Positions 12,099-24,122 of a stretch of DNA of 64,000 nucleotides are shown here, in pieces (position 1 is the stretch's first letter; every line of letters begins with the position of its first letter). The DNA comes from Rotaria sp. Silwood1 (lineage: Eukaryota; Rotifera; Eurotatoria; Philodinida; Philodinidae). Under the pieces are notes generated by a model. That model worked only from the letters and a program-made list of their open reading frames with translations. It was not told the origin of the DNA and did not search any database. The position numbers were made by a program, and so were the translations under genes. The stretch lies in the NCBI GenBank assembly GCA_905250075.1, contig CAJNOP010000096.1, positions 297,008 to 361,007 on the forward strand, read 5' to 3'.

Positions 12099-14003
12099 AT
12101 GGCTGAAAAGAATGGTTTACTTGAAACATCTTCAGAACTTGTAGTAAATCGTCCACCACAACCACCTGGGCCTGCCTTGGGACCATACTTTCAGTTTATC
12201 ACAACGGATTTGGAAAAGATGTTATGGGTCGGAAGTGTCCTAATATTTCGACATGTTTCATATAACCGACCATCAATCCAATTTAAAGCAAAGGTTAAAG
12301 TTGATTTCGATTGGGAAACGTTATACGAAAATTTATTCGATATGCGAGCTTATCGAGTTAATCTCAATATTGAATTACGAAGAGGCAAGAGTGATGACAA
12401 AGTCGATTGGACCATTGATTGGGGTGATGGTGAAACAAATGGAGCGTTTTATATTGCTCAATATGATCAAAAATGGCGTGGTGCATTCTTTTCCTGTAAT
12501 GGTTTTGATGCTACTGTTACGAAAGAAGTTGCATTAGGTCTAACATATAATGCTGTTTGGAATCATCTTCTTTCTGTTCATGAAAAGCAGCCATTTCATC
12601 TTCTAGTTTGGGGTGGAGATCAAAATTACAATGATTTTGTTCTTGAAGACATTCCATTTCTTCAGACTTGGTCACGTATGGAATGGAATAAAAAATGGAA
12701 AATGGATTTTACCGAAGAAGCAAAACAAGAAATTGAACAATATTATTTTAATAATTATACCGAACACTGGGAACGTCGACCAGAAATGAAACAAGCATTA
12801 GGATCAGTTCCAAGTATTATGATGTGGGATGATCATGATATTTTCGATGGTGCTGGATCGTATCCACCTTTACTGCACGATAGTCCAATTATGACGGGAT
12901 TATTTGAAATGGCACAAAAAATGCGCCTTCTCTTTCAACATCATACTACACCACGGAAAGCTCGACAACATCGATTATTCGGTTTTCGGGGTCACAACTT
13001 TCTTGTTCGGTGTGGTCCCAATTTAGTATTTTTGGGTACCGATGGTCGTTCGGAACGCGATGAAAAAACAGTTACACATGAAAATACATGGAATATGATT
13101 TTCAATAAATTGGATAATGAGCTACACAATGTTCAACATTTGATTGTTTTATTAGCTGTTCCATTTATATTTGCACGTTTTAAAATGGCTGAATCATTGC
13201 TTGAAACATGGAAAAGATTGACTATGAAATGCCAAAATATTCCACTTAGTGAACAAACAAATTCAGTTTTCGGTTTGCCTGAACTCTATGATGATCTTCT
13301 CGATGAATGGACACATGAAGCACATTTGGAAGAACGAAGCCGTGTTCTTGTTCGTCTTCAAGCACTTGCAGAGAAGAAACAAACAAGAATAACATTTTTT
13401 AGTGGCGATGTTCATTGCTGTGGTGTCGGTCGATTTCGAACTCGAGACAATACTCCACCACCTGTTAATGACTCGAAATTAATGTATCAAATAATTTCAT
13501 CTGCTATCGTCAACAGACCACCACCAAGAATAGTTATTCGTGCGGCTCATTTTTTCGGTACTAAATGGTATCCAATTGCTAATACTGAAGAATCATTGAT
13601 TGAATTCTTCGATCAAGCACCAGAATATGGAGCAAAATTATTTCTTAGAAGATTACTTCCCAATCGAAATTGGGTTTACTTTGAACAATGCGAACCAATG
13701 AATTCAGTTCCTGCTGATAGTGTTAGTCAAAGTGGTTTTTTGGACAATTACTTTTGGCCCATTATAGACTATCTTCTAATATTGATTGGTTTGGGTTTAA
13801 TTGTTCGTTGGAAAAATGAAAAAAGAACATCAACAGTAACACCTGAACGTCTGAATAGATCATTGCCATCGTCTCCTTCGAATAATCAATCGACAAAAGA
13901 AATAAATAACTTAAAAGTACAATTTTGGTTAGAAAATACAGAGAAAAAGAAAGGTGGAGCACTATTTTCAAATTATGATCTATATATTCCTGACTTTCAA
14001 TGA
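12099..14003 (+). CDS. PhoD-like metallophosphatase (PhoD_2 type) with C-terminal membrane anchor
   Basis: Predicted metal-dependent phosphohydrolase of 634 residues, encoded without introns. The start is the ATG at 12099; the frame runs on 15 bases upstream but only to a GTG. The metal-binding signature of the family is present in order: WGGDQNYND near residue 170, MMWDDHDIFDG near 242, and FFSGDVHCCGVGRF near 434. The N-terminal part (residues 30-160) matches the extra beta-rich region of the fungal-type PhoD_2 group rather than bacterial PhoD. A hydrophobic segment at about 550-572 (YLLILIGLGLIVRW) followed by a basic tail suggests a single membrane anchor. AATAAA signals lie about 140 and 225 bp after the stop. 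The intronless structure contrasts with the intron-rich genes to the right and fits an acquired fungal-like gene, which is an inference. The substrate is unknown. Confidence 0.85.
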   Translation: MAEKNGLLETSSELVVNRPPQPPGPALGPYFQFITTDLEKMLWVGSVLIFRHVSYNRPSIQFKAKVKVDFDWETLYENLFDMRAYRVNLNIELRRGKSDDKVDWTIDWGDGETNGAFYIAQYDQKWRGAFFSCNGFDATVTKEVALGLTYNAVWNHLLSVHEKQPFHLLVWGGDQNYNDFVLEDIPFLQTWSRMEWNKKWKMDFTEEAKQEIEQYYFNNYTEHWERRPEMKQALGSVPSIMMWDDHDIFDGAGSYPPLLHDSPIMTGLFEMAQKMRLLFQHHTTPRKARQHRLFGFRGHNFLVRCGPNLVFLGTDGRSERDEKTVTHENTWNMIFNKLDNELHNVQHLIVLLAVPFIFARFKMAESLLETWKRLTMKCQNIPLSEQTNSVFGLPELYDDLLDEWTHEAHLEERSRVLVRLQALAEKKQTRITFFSGDVHCCGVGRFRTRDNTPPPVNDSKLMYQIISSAIVNRPPPRIVIRAAHFFGTKWYPIANTEESLIEFFDQAPEYGAKLFLRRLLPNRNWVYFEQCEPMNSVPADSVSQSGFLDNYFWPIIDYLLILIGLGLIVRWKNEKRTSTVTPERLNRSLPSSPSNNQSTKEINNLKVQFWLENTEKKKGGALFSNYDLYIPDFQ

Positions 14004-14640
14004 ATCTTATGATAGATATTTATTGAAGTGAACAGACCAACCGTAACTCAAACAGTTTAAGTGAAGACTTTTCCAGTTTTTCTAATTTATCAATGCCCAG
14101 TAGAATCACTCACAACCTCTTTATCACGAACTTCATTAGAGATAATAAAAATAGCTTAAAAAATGTATTGCACTACCTCATTTCTATTCTTGTTTCTAAA
14201 ACTCTACTCATTCTAGATTTTTTTTTCTGAATAAAGTATAAGTGGCAGTAAGACAACTCTTTGTGTCGTTAGCATTTATTGAAAAGAATTATATAATTAG
14301 ACTGTTGATGTGGTTTTTCTCTGCATCCGCAATCATACTCTAGCTTCGAAAGAAAACAAAATCAATTGAACTATCAATGTTGGCGTATACTCAAGATGAT
14401 CAAATGATAAGAGATATGGATCTGTAAAACATTGTTGTTGGAACGCAGACAAAGCTTCTCACAGATAGTACTATGAATTAATTGAGAGCAACAAGTAGTT
14501 ATGGCGTTGTATTTAACATAAATTCTTGCCAATAGCTTCCGACAGCGGTCTCAAACTTTGTACGATCAACCTTACACTTCAAGTCAGTATTTTTAGAATG
14601 GACTTAGGGTAAAATAAATCGAAAAAATAGAAAAGAATAT
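14004..14640. other. 3' flank of the phosphatase gene, intergenic
   Basis: Contains AATAAA signals at 14144-14149 and 14230-14235. Beyond that nothing is supported. Confidence 0.5.
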
Positions 14641-14663
14641 ACTAAAATGTTGTAAGATCAAGA

Positions 14664-14866
14664 GAGATGAATTAATTATCATTTTAAATGCAATGAAAGA
14701 AGAATTAAAGCATAAAAATTGCGAAACTAATGAATTGAAGAGAAATCCACGATTACACTTTGATCACGAGGAAATACCCATATCAGATATGAATTATTAT
14801 GTATTGATTAGGCTGCCTCGTGAACAAATTAACGATTTCTTTTTTAAATACAATATTCAATCTTAA
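14664..14866 (+). pseudogene. Possible transposase N-terminal fragment
   Basis: A short open stretch reads with good protein composition: DELIIILNAMKEELKH, RLHFDHEEIPISDMNYYVLI, RLPREQINDFFFKYN, then a TAA. The order 'acidic FD..., D.yyvl..L.reQ..d' resembles the region ahead of the DDE domain in Harbinger/ISL2EU-type transposases, in which a 'sreqFddL' helix follows. A stop lies just upstream in the same frame and nothing downstream continues it, so this is at most a relic. The assignment is tentative. Confidence 0.3.
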
Positions 14867-17800
14867 GTGATACTGATATTAGAAAGCCACGAAACAGCTA
14901 TTACGAGTCTTCTAGTTAAATTAAGATTTGGTTCAAGTCATCACTTTCTTTTCGCTTGCAACCTAAAAAAGGCACATCACAGCTAAAGAAAATATCTGTT
15001 TTTTATTTCTATTTCTTCTACGTATTTTCTTCGATCCATCCAAAGACTTTTTTTCGTCAATTCATTCCTTTTAGTTGTTTCTTAATGTACTAACCATCAT
15101 ATAGCTGTACATAGACAATCTTACCGACCAACTTTCTTACATATGTACCGTTGTTCTATGGATAACTTGAAGATGATATCTCTGCTTATTTTATATCCTT
15201 TGATTATTGAAAATTTGATAAGTTATGTTTTTATAGGATTCTTAATCATTTGATGTATTCAGCACCTTTAATCATCGACATCATGCCGAACTCTAAAGCA
15301 ATATCTTTGGGGAATAGTGAATCATGGTTTCAATGCCATACATACAACTTTACAAAGATCATCATCTGCATGTCTTTCATTGCTATGACCATAAAGACTT
15401 GATATTATTACTTTTATTAGTCCTTATTGATTAATAAAGAAAAAGATAAAAAGGAATACGAAACTAATAATTTTAAACTTATTTTCGTCAATCTCAACAG
15501 TATTGAATAATAAAGAAGAAGACATGAGAAAGTTATTTGTGAAGAAAACGATAGTAATGAAAAATTTTATGGAATTAAAATCTGTTCTAGTTATATTAAG
15601 ATACATGAAAACGAAAACAATTTCAACGATAGAATAATATGATAATAATATTTTGAAGGAATATGTTAGACATAATGGTGGTTGCTAAAGTTAGTTATTA
15701 TTATCATATGTTTTATGAATTCCTTATTTTTATCACTATTTTAGTGAAAGTAACAAAAACACTCTTATTAAAAAAATTATATTCAATAAAAAATTTACAA
15801 ATTTGAAACAAGATGTTTTAACAAAGTTATATCATCATAATAATTCGTTTTCTTTTTCATATTTCATTCATCATTAATATAGAAAAAAGTATAAATTGTT
15901 TTAGAAAGAAAAATCCTACAAAGTTTTTCTTTTCTTCTTGCTTTGGTCATATTATAAAAATATGATTAAAAAAAATTCAAGTAGAAAAAAGCAAAAACAG
16001 GAATATTTTGAACATTGATCATCACGAATCTTATCTAGTTCATATGCACTTTATTGATTCTAAGAATAAATGTAGCTTGATGTATAGAAGTATTTTTTTT
16101 GTATCAATGGTTGACATAAAATTCACTTTTTTTTAAAACTAATTTCATTTGTTCTCATATCTTGAACGTCATCTATGAAAGAATTTCTGGTTCTTTTCAA
16201 AACCAAACATGTTCAACGAAAAACTAGCTTGAGATTTATAAACACCTTGGTTCTTTCATTTATTTTAGTGACTTGTCTTTTTGGAATGCAAAACAAACTA
16301 CCAGGAGGCGTTTACTGATCTTAAATCTTAAAGCAGAAGACGTCGATTACACAATCATTGTTCATTCTCAGATTACATAATGTGATCAGATCCGTCAATT
16401 AGAGGTGATCCTGTTTCTTCATTTAATTCTCATAAAACTGAAGGAAGATTTGCTGACTTAAAAAAGTAGTTGATCACTAATTATTTCTTTCAAATTGTCC
16501 ATTTAAATAAACAATTGTATTTTAAATTTTGTGGGTGTTGTCTGTAGATCCGTTACACTTTCACACCCACACCGTTACGTATCCACTGTAGAGACGACCT
16601 ATTGGTATCTAATATTCGTGTAAATTATTGAAGAGTGTGGATCTGATTTAGGATTGGTGATGACACTGATGTCGGTCTTCTCTTCAATTATACTGACACC
16701 AACTTACTTCTGCACGTTGAGTCCATATTACCCATTGAAATAAAAAGCTCTCGACTAATGCAATGTGACCAACATGTTTTTTCGAACAGATCATGCCTAT
16801 TATTGTAGACCGTCAATTACAGTGCCAATACTAAAATGTTGACCACCGAAATATTCCGATACTTTGAGATATCAGACTTGCAAGGCCGACTAGTGATCGA
16901 AAATGCTCTGATTCGGACTAATCAAGCGTTCTCACGCATTTGCTCTATGTTCAGAGAAAAAGAAAACATTTGTATGATATGTTGGCATAAAAATGAAGCT
17001 CAAGTAATGCTCTACTCATGACGCTATGAACGAGCTCATTTATCTCTAATAACATCTCAAAAAACGCCTAAACCTCACTGTCGCACAACAAGAGACATTA
17101 TTATAGAAATGGTCAGATTTGAAAGTGACATAGATACTCTTGATTTTTGATTAAACCGCAACATTACTATATGATTAGATCACTAGCTCATACGCTACGA
17201 AACTGGTTAGTGTTGATATTTATTTTTAGACAAAATAAAGTAATCCGAAATAAAATACCTATGCGAGCCGTGCTTGCTCACTCAGAGGGGCATGTGAAAT
17301 TCTACCAAAAATACTTGTTAAATGTTTCATATCTGTATCTTCGATGCGCAAAGATTTTTCAAGAAGAACTGCTGGCACACAATCGACATGAGGCTTAAGG
17401 TGAGAACTTGACCTGTTATACCAAAGTTGCAAATATCGGAACTTAACTTTCACCGTTTGTAGTGCTCACGAAGTAGGCAATTTCGATACAAAAATAAGAA
17501 GTCTTAGTGATTAGTATTCCTGATGAGGCTTTTAGCAAGAACCGTCGTTTTTTATTGTGCTTCTTACAAGAAAATGACAGCGGTGAACCGAAATGCTTCA
17601 TATCTGCATAGATTCGAGACCTTTCTCTTGAAATAGAATCTAACAAGACCACTGATTATATTCCATTAGGCGAGCTTCAAACAAGTAGCATTAAAATGTT
17701 TTTTCTTGTGCTGGACTCCATCGAGGATGAAATGTAGGAGGCGAAATGTTTTCAGGAATTTTAATCGGTGTACATATAGAAAAATCAATTGAAGTAATCT

Positions 17801-17983
17801 AATTACTTATTTCGTATTTGAAATCAACGGAACGGTCATCTTTCATCCTCTCTCTCTCCTAAGCATGAGTTTTAGGCAAAGAGTACTTGCGTAATGATCG
17901 CGAAGATGTGAAACTTTCTCGGATAGCCACACGATCTCTCGCTGGTGGCTTCGTCTAGTGATTCTGATAATTAGGATACCTAT
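14867..17983. other. Intergenic, mostly featureless
   Basis: About 3.1 kb without a supported gene. Short frames at 16836-17021 and 17147-17398 have ordinary residue composition but no splice context. A small G-rich/C-rich inverted pair is annotated separately at 16531-16573. Confidence 0.4.
16531..16573. repeat. Small telomere-like inverted pair
   Basis: GTGGGTGT at 16531-16538 and its complement ACACCCAC at 16563-16570 are separated by 24 bp, with the G-rich half first. This is the same head-to-head order as the larger tracts in this window. Confidence 0.45.
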
Positions 17984-18535
17984 CAGAGATGGAACCGGTC
18001 TAGTTTTTTCAGACCGGTACCGGTACCGGTCCAAAACAATTAGACAGGACCGGACCGGCCGGTCTAGATCGGTTCGTCGACTGAAACCGATTTACCGAAA
18101 AAAGTTGATCTGACCGGTCTACCAGGCAGAAGTAGCCTACCGGTACTAAACAGGATGCTGATGATACGTCAGTTTATAAAAGAAAAACCGACCTACCGAC
18201 AAAATATCGATCTACAGACAACAGGCTAAGGCTTGAAATGAAGTCTTGTTTCATAGTGAACTCTCTTGAGGACTACCTTCGTACTTTCACGCATACTGGC
18301 ATAATGTTTTCCCGTTGATAACAATAGCCTCACTGATGGGTATTTTGAAAAATTTTTTTAAATAAATTCCTGTGTGATCAGTGGAACTAGTCTTGGTCCC
18401 AGTTGTTTTTTCATATGATTACCATCATAGAGCAGGAAAGTGAAAAATAGAGACCGGTTTAAACCGGTAGACTGGTCGATCCAAAGTCTAGACCGGTACC
18501 GAACCGGCCGGTTACCGGTACCAGTTCCATCTCTA
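17984..18535. mobile_element. hAT-type MITE, GGTACCGG-rich, copy 2
   Basis: This 552-bp element shares the termini of the element at 11233. The left end is CAGAGATGGAACCGGTC and the right end is CCGGTACCAGTTCCATCTCT followed by A in place of the final G. A perfect 8-bp direct repeat, ATACCTAT, flanks it at 17976-17983 and 18536-18543. Inside are long ACCGGT/GACCGGTCT runs and an AT-rich centre with no coding frame. It is nearly twice the length of copy 1, so the two differ by internal deletion or insertion. Confidence 0.8.
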
Positions 18536-18543
18536 ATACCTAT

Positions 18544-20078
18544 GGTACTTCCATCAAAACTTGGAGAAAGTCAGTGATTGTTACCAAAAGGATAGACAGT
18601 GTACGATTTTGGGCGACATCTATCCTTCATTTCATGATTTGGCTCATATTCAATTCGACAATCTTCAAGGAGGTATCAACGATTGACTGCCAAAGGTTCA
18701 AAGTTATCTACTAAATTTTAGACGAAATCTAACGATATCTGATGATGCTGATTGGGCACGTAAAGTGTTAATTTTGTGCTTGACCAACTTCTGCTCTGAC
18801 CCGCGCATCCGCCCACAAAGTAGCATAGACCGATCGATACGCACACCTTCGCAATAATTAAACGAAGCTCTCAACACTTAATTCACAACCGTCACGTTCA
18901 ACTTACTAAGCAATGAACAGCTCAAGAAGTCAGTCAACAATAGACAACAATTAAATTATTCTATTTTGGTTCGCTTCTAGCAATGAGTCGCAATCAACTC
19001 TACGCCTACAATCATCAATTGCTGATCATGAGAATGTAGCTGGTTTGTGTCTCCTAGTTAACATGGGGTTGTGCCTGTAAATCATGACTTCGTTACTGTC
19101 ATAATGATCATTGACGTGGTATGATAGAGCCCTTTCAGCATTAAACAAATAGAAGAACAATTATGTGTGTGGGTTGTCAGTAAGTGTCTTTTCTTTTGTC
19201 GATTTTAACAGTATTGCTCTTGAAAAACATTCTTCACCAACTACGCAAACAATCGCTGCGCAAAACAGTAAGGGATTGAAATTGTTTGATAGAATAGTTA
19301 AATTTCGTTTCGCTGTAGCAGCCACCACGTGCACTACACTCGCATACGTGCATCGAATAAGTAAGCATTTTAAAATTCAGTGAATTTTGCACAAAAGAGT
19401 AAGCGCACACAATCTATAAACTTACCGATATTAATTCCGACAATAAGTACCCATGCACAGAGCCCGAACTCTCCGGTTCAGTCTTCAATGTAGCCATTTT
19501 CAGTTAGTTAATAAAACTGGCGAACAGAAGTAAAACCAAAAGAAAAAAGCTTGTTAGCGCAGCCCTTTGGGGCTGAAATGTGAAACTCACGTATATACTT
19601 CAGCTTCATTATACTAATATGCAATATAGATAGTATAAAATCATGAATTTTTAATTTTCTGACAGGCGCCCTTATTTTTCGTCTTCTTTGTTGCTCTTCG
19701 CTCAGTATTTTTCATTTTTAACACTGCTTTTTTCTTTAATTTTACATTTTTATTATAAGAAGCATTGAATTATATGGCGAATGAAGCTATTATATATATA
19801 TATGTATATGTATATCCATTATTTGCAACCTGGTCGCTAAGGTTTGTAATGGAGACCTACGTTGCTATGGTCTGTAATGGGAGCCTGTCTGTAAGGAGAG
19901 GAGGAGCCGCGAAACCTTGAACTTAAAATTTACACTCACTATTTTCTTCGAAAATATACGTGAGTTCCACAAAATTTCACAATTGACTAGGGTAGGTCTA
20001 AAGACCATGAACCGTTCGAGTCATCAACTCTTTTCCTAAAGAAATTTCTAAGAAGCAGCTTTTCTCGCGAAAAAAACA
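18544..20078. other. Intergenic, ambiguous exon-like signals
   Basis: No gene can be supported. A minus-strand ATG at 19496 opens a short frame (MATLKTEPESSGS) ending at a good donor (TCG/GTAAGTTTA, about 19424), and frames on both strands between 19165 and 19383 look partly protein-like, but they do not join. A (TA)n microsatellite lies at 19792-19815. Confidence 0.35.
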
Positions 20079-20444
20079 TTATACGTTGTGCTCAAGGAAG
20101 GAAATGTCTACTTCCGACTCCATGGCTTCCGTCCATTCTACAACTTTAACACAATGGGCATTTGCACAGAACACATGTCTATTGCTTTGTTCTGTCAAAA
20201 TCCCATTTTGTGAAACCGGATCTGAAATTATTGGCAAATGATATATTGAACAAGATGATGGCATCATCCTACTCGCAGCATATTTTACAGATCGAATGAG
20301 TGGACGGTAGCCTATAGCATCATAGCTCGTGACAGACATTTCTAAGGCTCTTATGTAGGAACAATTATGTGGACAAACGTAAGAATTCACTGTAGTAGCT
20401 GAACTGCACCAGAACGAGTGATAGAGAAAGTGAGCTCTGTGCAA
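20079..20444 (-). CDS. Hypothetical protein or exon, 121 residues
   Basis: An open frame with balanced, protein-like composition and nine cysteines. It includes NSYVCPHNCSYIRALEMSV and GYRPLIRSVKYAASRMMPSS. A cysteine-containing middle (CPHNC, HVFCANAHC) could indicate an extracellular or metal-binding fold. There is no recognisable signal peptide and no clear partner exon. It may be one exon of a longer gene or a relic. Family not recognised. Confidence 0.3.
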   Translation of the reverse strand: MHRAHFLYHSFWCSSATTVNSYVCPHNCSYIRALEMSVTSYDAIGYRPLIRSVKYAASRMMPSSCSIYHLPIISDPVSQNGILTEQSNRHVFCANAHCVKVVEWTEAMESEVDISFLEHNV

Positions 20445-21130
20445 CTTTGTCCCATCGCTGCACTGATGTACTTTCGAAAAAAAAACCGCCTACGGTAATA
20501 AAACCCCGTCAAGCTGTCGCTGCGCATAAGTGAGTAACCTGAAGTAATTTGATGTCTTGAATCGTTGTTGCGATCTTTAGCAGAAAAACAATGCCGATTG
20601 TTGATCTGAAAGTTTTTACACGTAAAGGCCTGAATTTAGGCGGTGTATCGACGAAGTTTAGTTTTTTTCCGGCATATTCTAACATAAATATACGTTTTCC
20701 GAAACCTTCTTGTCTTCTCACGCTCTTGACGATGTTTTATGTGAGTGCTGACAAGTCAAGAGGCTTTTCATGGTGTTGCTTATTCTCACAAATTTTTATC
20801 ATTTAGATCAGAAATCGAAGTTTTATAAATGATTTTCTCAATGTTTTCTTGTTTCAGTACTTTATTTTGTTTTTTCCTGTGCTTTCCAAGTTTCATCAGC
20901 TTCTATGGCTCATTCAGAATTTGACAAGCCTATTTCTCAACTATTCACCTGATTCGATTACGAAGATGCCTATATAGTGGCGTATACAAGAGTTTGCCGC
21001 TTTCTCTTTGAAAATATCGATGTTTCTCGTAACTATCATAGAAAGCATCTATAATTCAAAAACTCCTATCTCAAAAAGAGATTCCTAATAGTACTAAAAT
21101 GTGTTTCGTAAACTACTGCATTTGAGGCAT

Positions 21131-21397
21131 TTATATGTGCAAAGTTTCAAACCATAGTTCGAAAGTATAGTTTGATTTGAAAACAGTCGTCTTCCGCGTA
21201 GATCCACTGAAAGTTTGATATATCAACAATGTAGATTCAGCAGTTCGAGCGATTGTTAGAAGATATTCACCTATAAGCCAGCTTTGTTCGATTGAACATG
21301 GTTGCTTATCGTCGAAAACTTTGGTTGTAAACTCATTTACATATTGTCGGAGGATTGAACCCGTATTGTATAGCGGCAAACAAGCAGAAGTATCCAA
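21131..21397 (-). CDS. Hypothetical protein or exon, about 88 residues
   Basis: The frame runs beyond the first start-like codon upstream to about 21415 and ends with a TAA at 21131. Segments such as SILRQYVNEFTTKVFDDKQ and SWLIGEYLLTIARTAESTLL look like a folded protein, but there is no recognisable motif and no convincing flanking splice sites. It could be an isolated exon of a decayed gene. Confidence 0.27.
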   Translation of the reverse strand: MDTSACLPLYNTGSILRQYVNEFTTKVFDDKQPCSIEQSWLIGEYLLTIARTAESTLLIYQTFSGSTRKTTVFKSNYTFELWFETLHI

Positions 21398-21735
21398 GAA
21401 ACATCCAAACGGCGAAATTGATTAAGGCAGCGTTCAAGACACTATCGCTTTAAGGACACCCTCCTTTCTGACTGAAACGTCGATTTTGAACTTGGCATCA
21501 GGTATGATGCCTTCAAGTGTTTTGCGCAATTAGAGACATCATTCGACTCTAAACTGTCTACTGTTGCGGAGTTACTGAATTTGGGCGTTTTTTCAGGTGT
21601 TCGACGCCTTTTGAGGCGAATTTTCATTTACACAGAATCTTCTGCACATTCTTTCTTCTTGTCCTATACTATTTGAAAAGAGTCTCATTGGAAATCGATG
21701 AAATCTGACGAAGCTCCACGCATATAAAAGGATTT

Positions 21736-22068
21736 TTGTGAATGTGTGGTTGAGTAGGTGAATGTTTGGATGGCTGAGTAGGTGACTTTATGGGAATGGG
21801 CGAATATGTGAGGGTGAAGTTAAGATGTAACGGCGCGCTTGAGTAGCTGGGTGGATATGAGTGATTGTGTGGGTATTTATTTCGCCTACCTGTACGCACA
21901 TACACCCATTTTGCCGTCTTCTTGACCCAACCATTTGTCCACCAACATTGCTACATAACCCTGAAGTTAATCATTTATCCACAACGGAAGTTGGACACTG
22001 ACACCCACGTCATCCCATACGAACGCACCCAATATTGCACACACTTACCCAGCTACATCCACTCATAA
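21736..22068. repeat. Degenerate telomere-like head-to-head tract
   Basis: From 21736 to 21875 the plus strand is G-rich in GTGTGG, GAGTAGGTGA and GGGTGG words. From about 21889 to 22068 it is C-rich in TACACCCAT, GACACCCACG and CACCCA words. The order is again G-rich then C-rich. The units are more diverged than at 29289-29427, suggesting an older copy. Confidence 0.5.
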
Positions 22069-23510
22069 CATTATTTGCACACGGCCACAACTGTGCCTAG
22101 GCTCGTCTTCAAGTTCTTTCTAGATGAGAATGTTTAATTTGTCTTTTCTTTTTGACAGGGAGTGAGATCACCATAGAAAACAAGACCGATATTCACATCG
22201 ATGGGCTCGAATTCATCGTCATATCAGCAATATGGCAATCCTGTTCTGTCTTCCTTTGGCGGTTTTACAATTCAACCTTACTGGCTGATCATTGTGGAAT
22301 TGCTTTTTCTTCAACTGCTACAACGTATTAATAGTCTAATAGAATCCGCATGTAAAAAAAAGAAAAAGCACATTTATACTGTTCTCGAGGTTACAGTTCT
22401 CGGGCCCAAACGTGTAGGTAAGTAATATTTTAGTTCTGATCTGTGTTTTTGATAATCAACTTACGAGAGGTTCAGTGATAAAACCAAACGTCTTTCTAGA
22501 CTCCGGTTGGGAGTAAGCTTTGTCTTTTTTTATTGTAACTAGTGAGTTCGAAAGAATATTGACTTTTGCCGACAGATTCAATTTTTTTTCGATCTGCAAC
22601 TCATTAAAAAATTTTTAGTCTGTATTGATGTTTTTTATCCTTTTGATCATCATGTCATTTATTTCTTGAGGCCATCTAATATTCTCTTGAAAACGGCTAT
22701 ATCAATCGAATCAATTCTGATTCAATTTGACAGCTCCTCAATTGGTTTATGAACGCCTAAAAATTGTGAAAAATATTTTTCATGAAAGTTTCGAGCTACA
22801 CACTCCTGATAGTGGAAATTTATGAAAATTTTAACAACTTCTTAGACATTGGTAATCGTAAAAGCTCGGTGCCTGATATTTTCCGTAAACATGTTTAATA
22901 AGAAAAATGAGACAAGAATCGAGTTCGCCGCCCGGCTGCTAAAAATAGGAGGAAGTTGCAATAGGAAATATTGGTCACTAATATTTATCTGGAGAAGAGG
23001 TATCGAAGACCTAACGATTGATCTGAAATTTGATTATAGAATGCAACTATTCAATGAAGATATTGGTAAAATATGCTTCAATCTATTTCAAATGCGATTC
23101 AACTCGAACATATAATCAATCGATAGACCTTCAAATCTTCTATTCATGAAATCTCACACCAAGCAGTTTTCTTTAAAATATATTTGATAAAAGAACAAAA
23201 TATCCTATCTATGTTTCTTAATGTAAGGTCAGAGTGGTTTGGAGTGAACCCATGAAAATGACATTTGGTTTTTCATTCTTCTACTTGTTTAGTATTTGAG
23301 TTTCAGCTATGAAATATCTTTTTCTAATGATCGAAAATCTATTATTTAATTCATCAGACATATCATTTGTTGATCAACTTTTACTTTTCATTGAAATTCT
23401 AAACGCATATTTTAGAAATTTCACCGGCAAAGTACAGTGTACTCGATTTCATACTCTCTTTGATTTCTGTCGGCCATTTCGCTTTCTCATGCTACAAGCA
23501 ATCGCAATGC
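22069..23510. other. Intergenic or unresolved upstream exons
   Basis: At 22160-22430, following an acceptor-like TTTTTGACAG, two frames look partly coding, and the segment ends at a donor-like G/GTAAGT (22419). A frame at 22849-23115 is open for 88 residues. These could be upstream exons of the membrane protein at 23511, but I cannot join them in frame. Confidence 0.3.
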
Positions 23511-24122
23511 ATGTCTAGCGCTAACGCAAGTGAATGGAGATGCTACAATGCTTTTGGGTATCGGCTTCATAACTATGTTTTGCCGAGTGTCATAGCTGTA
23601 CTTGTTGAATCCATTATTCAAATTGTCAATACTTACCGAGCAAATAAAAAAGATCAAGAAAATAAATCTGGTTCGGATAACTCGATATGCTTCAAATGGG
23701 TTTTACTTGGTACGACTTTCTGTTTGAATACAGCAGTGGCTTTGGTGTTCATTCCCTTTTTTATAAGCAACACTTTGCCCATGTTAATTGGATATTGCTG
23801 GTTTCTGCTGCCTCTCTTAGGTGGTCTGGTTCTTGCATATGCAATCTTTATCACCTCTGTAATAAGTATCATAAGAAAGTGCAGAGGCTGTGGTTGTCGC
23901 TATTGTGTAAAATTCTTTGGGACACAGTGTATCGTCGGCTGCCAGGTATTTGGATGTCTTATTGTGGCTATGGCCTATAACTATTCGCAGTACAGCTTAT
24001 TTGGTGCTGACTATACAGCAGTCATTGGATATGAAGCTCAATCAAGAGACACTGTGACTTGGTATAACTCTCTTACCAATGATTCTCAATTAGTAATTCA
24101 CAATGTTCTGACTGGCTTATAG
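23511..24122 (+). CDS. Hypothetical multi-pass membrane protein, 203 residues
   Basis: Four hydrophobic segments can be read: about residues 23-44 (VLPSVIAVLVESIIQIV), 62-86 (LGTTFCLNTAVALVFIPFFI), 90-118 (MLIGYCWFLLPLLGG, then LAYAIFITSVISII) and 130-152 (IVGCQVFGCLIVAMAY). A cysteine-rich loop, RKCRGCGCRYC, sits between the third and fourth. The start is taken as the ATG at 23511, just before an NAS glycosylation sequon; the frame extends to 23460 without a stop. The layout resembles small four-helix membrane proteins, but I recognise no family signature. It is single-exon as read. Confidence 0.5.
   Translation: MSSANASEWRCYNAFGYRLHNYVLPSVIAVLVESIIQIVNTYRANKKDQENKSGSDNSICFKWVLLGTTFCLNTAVALVFIPFFISNTLPMLIGYCWFLLPLLGGLVLAYAIFITSVISIIRKCRGCGCRYCVKFFGTQCIVGCQVFGCLIVAMAYNYSQYSLFGADYTAVIGYEAQSRDTVTWYNSLTNDSQLVIHNVLTGL

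Noticed and set aside
12253-12537. Second frame inside the phosphatase gene
   Set aside because: Overlaps the 634-residue frame that carries all catalytic motifs; a shadow.
19180-19500. NADPH-oxidase-like echoes (MATLKTEPESSG and CAWVLIVGINIG on the minus strand; FDRIVKF on the plus strand)
   Set aside because: The pieces lie in different frames and on both strands, with no heme-binding histidine block, so resemblance may be chance.
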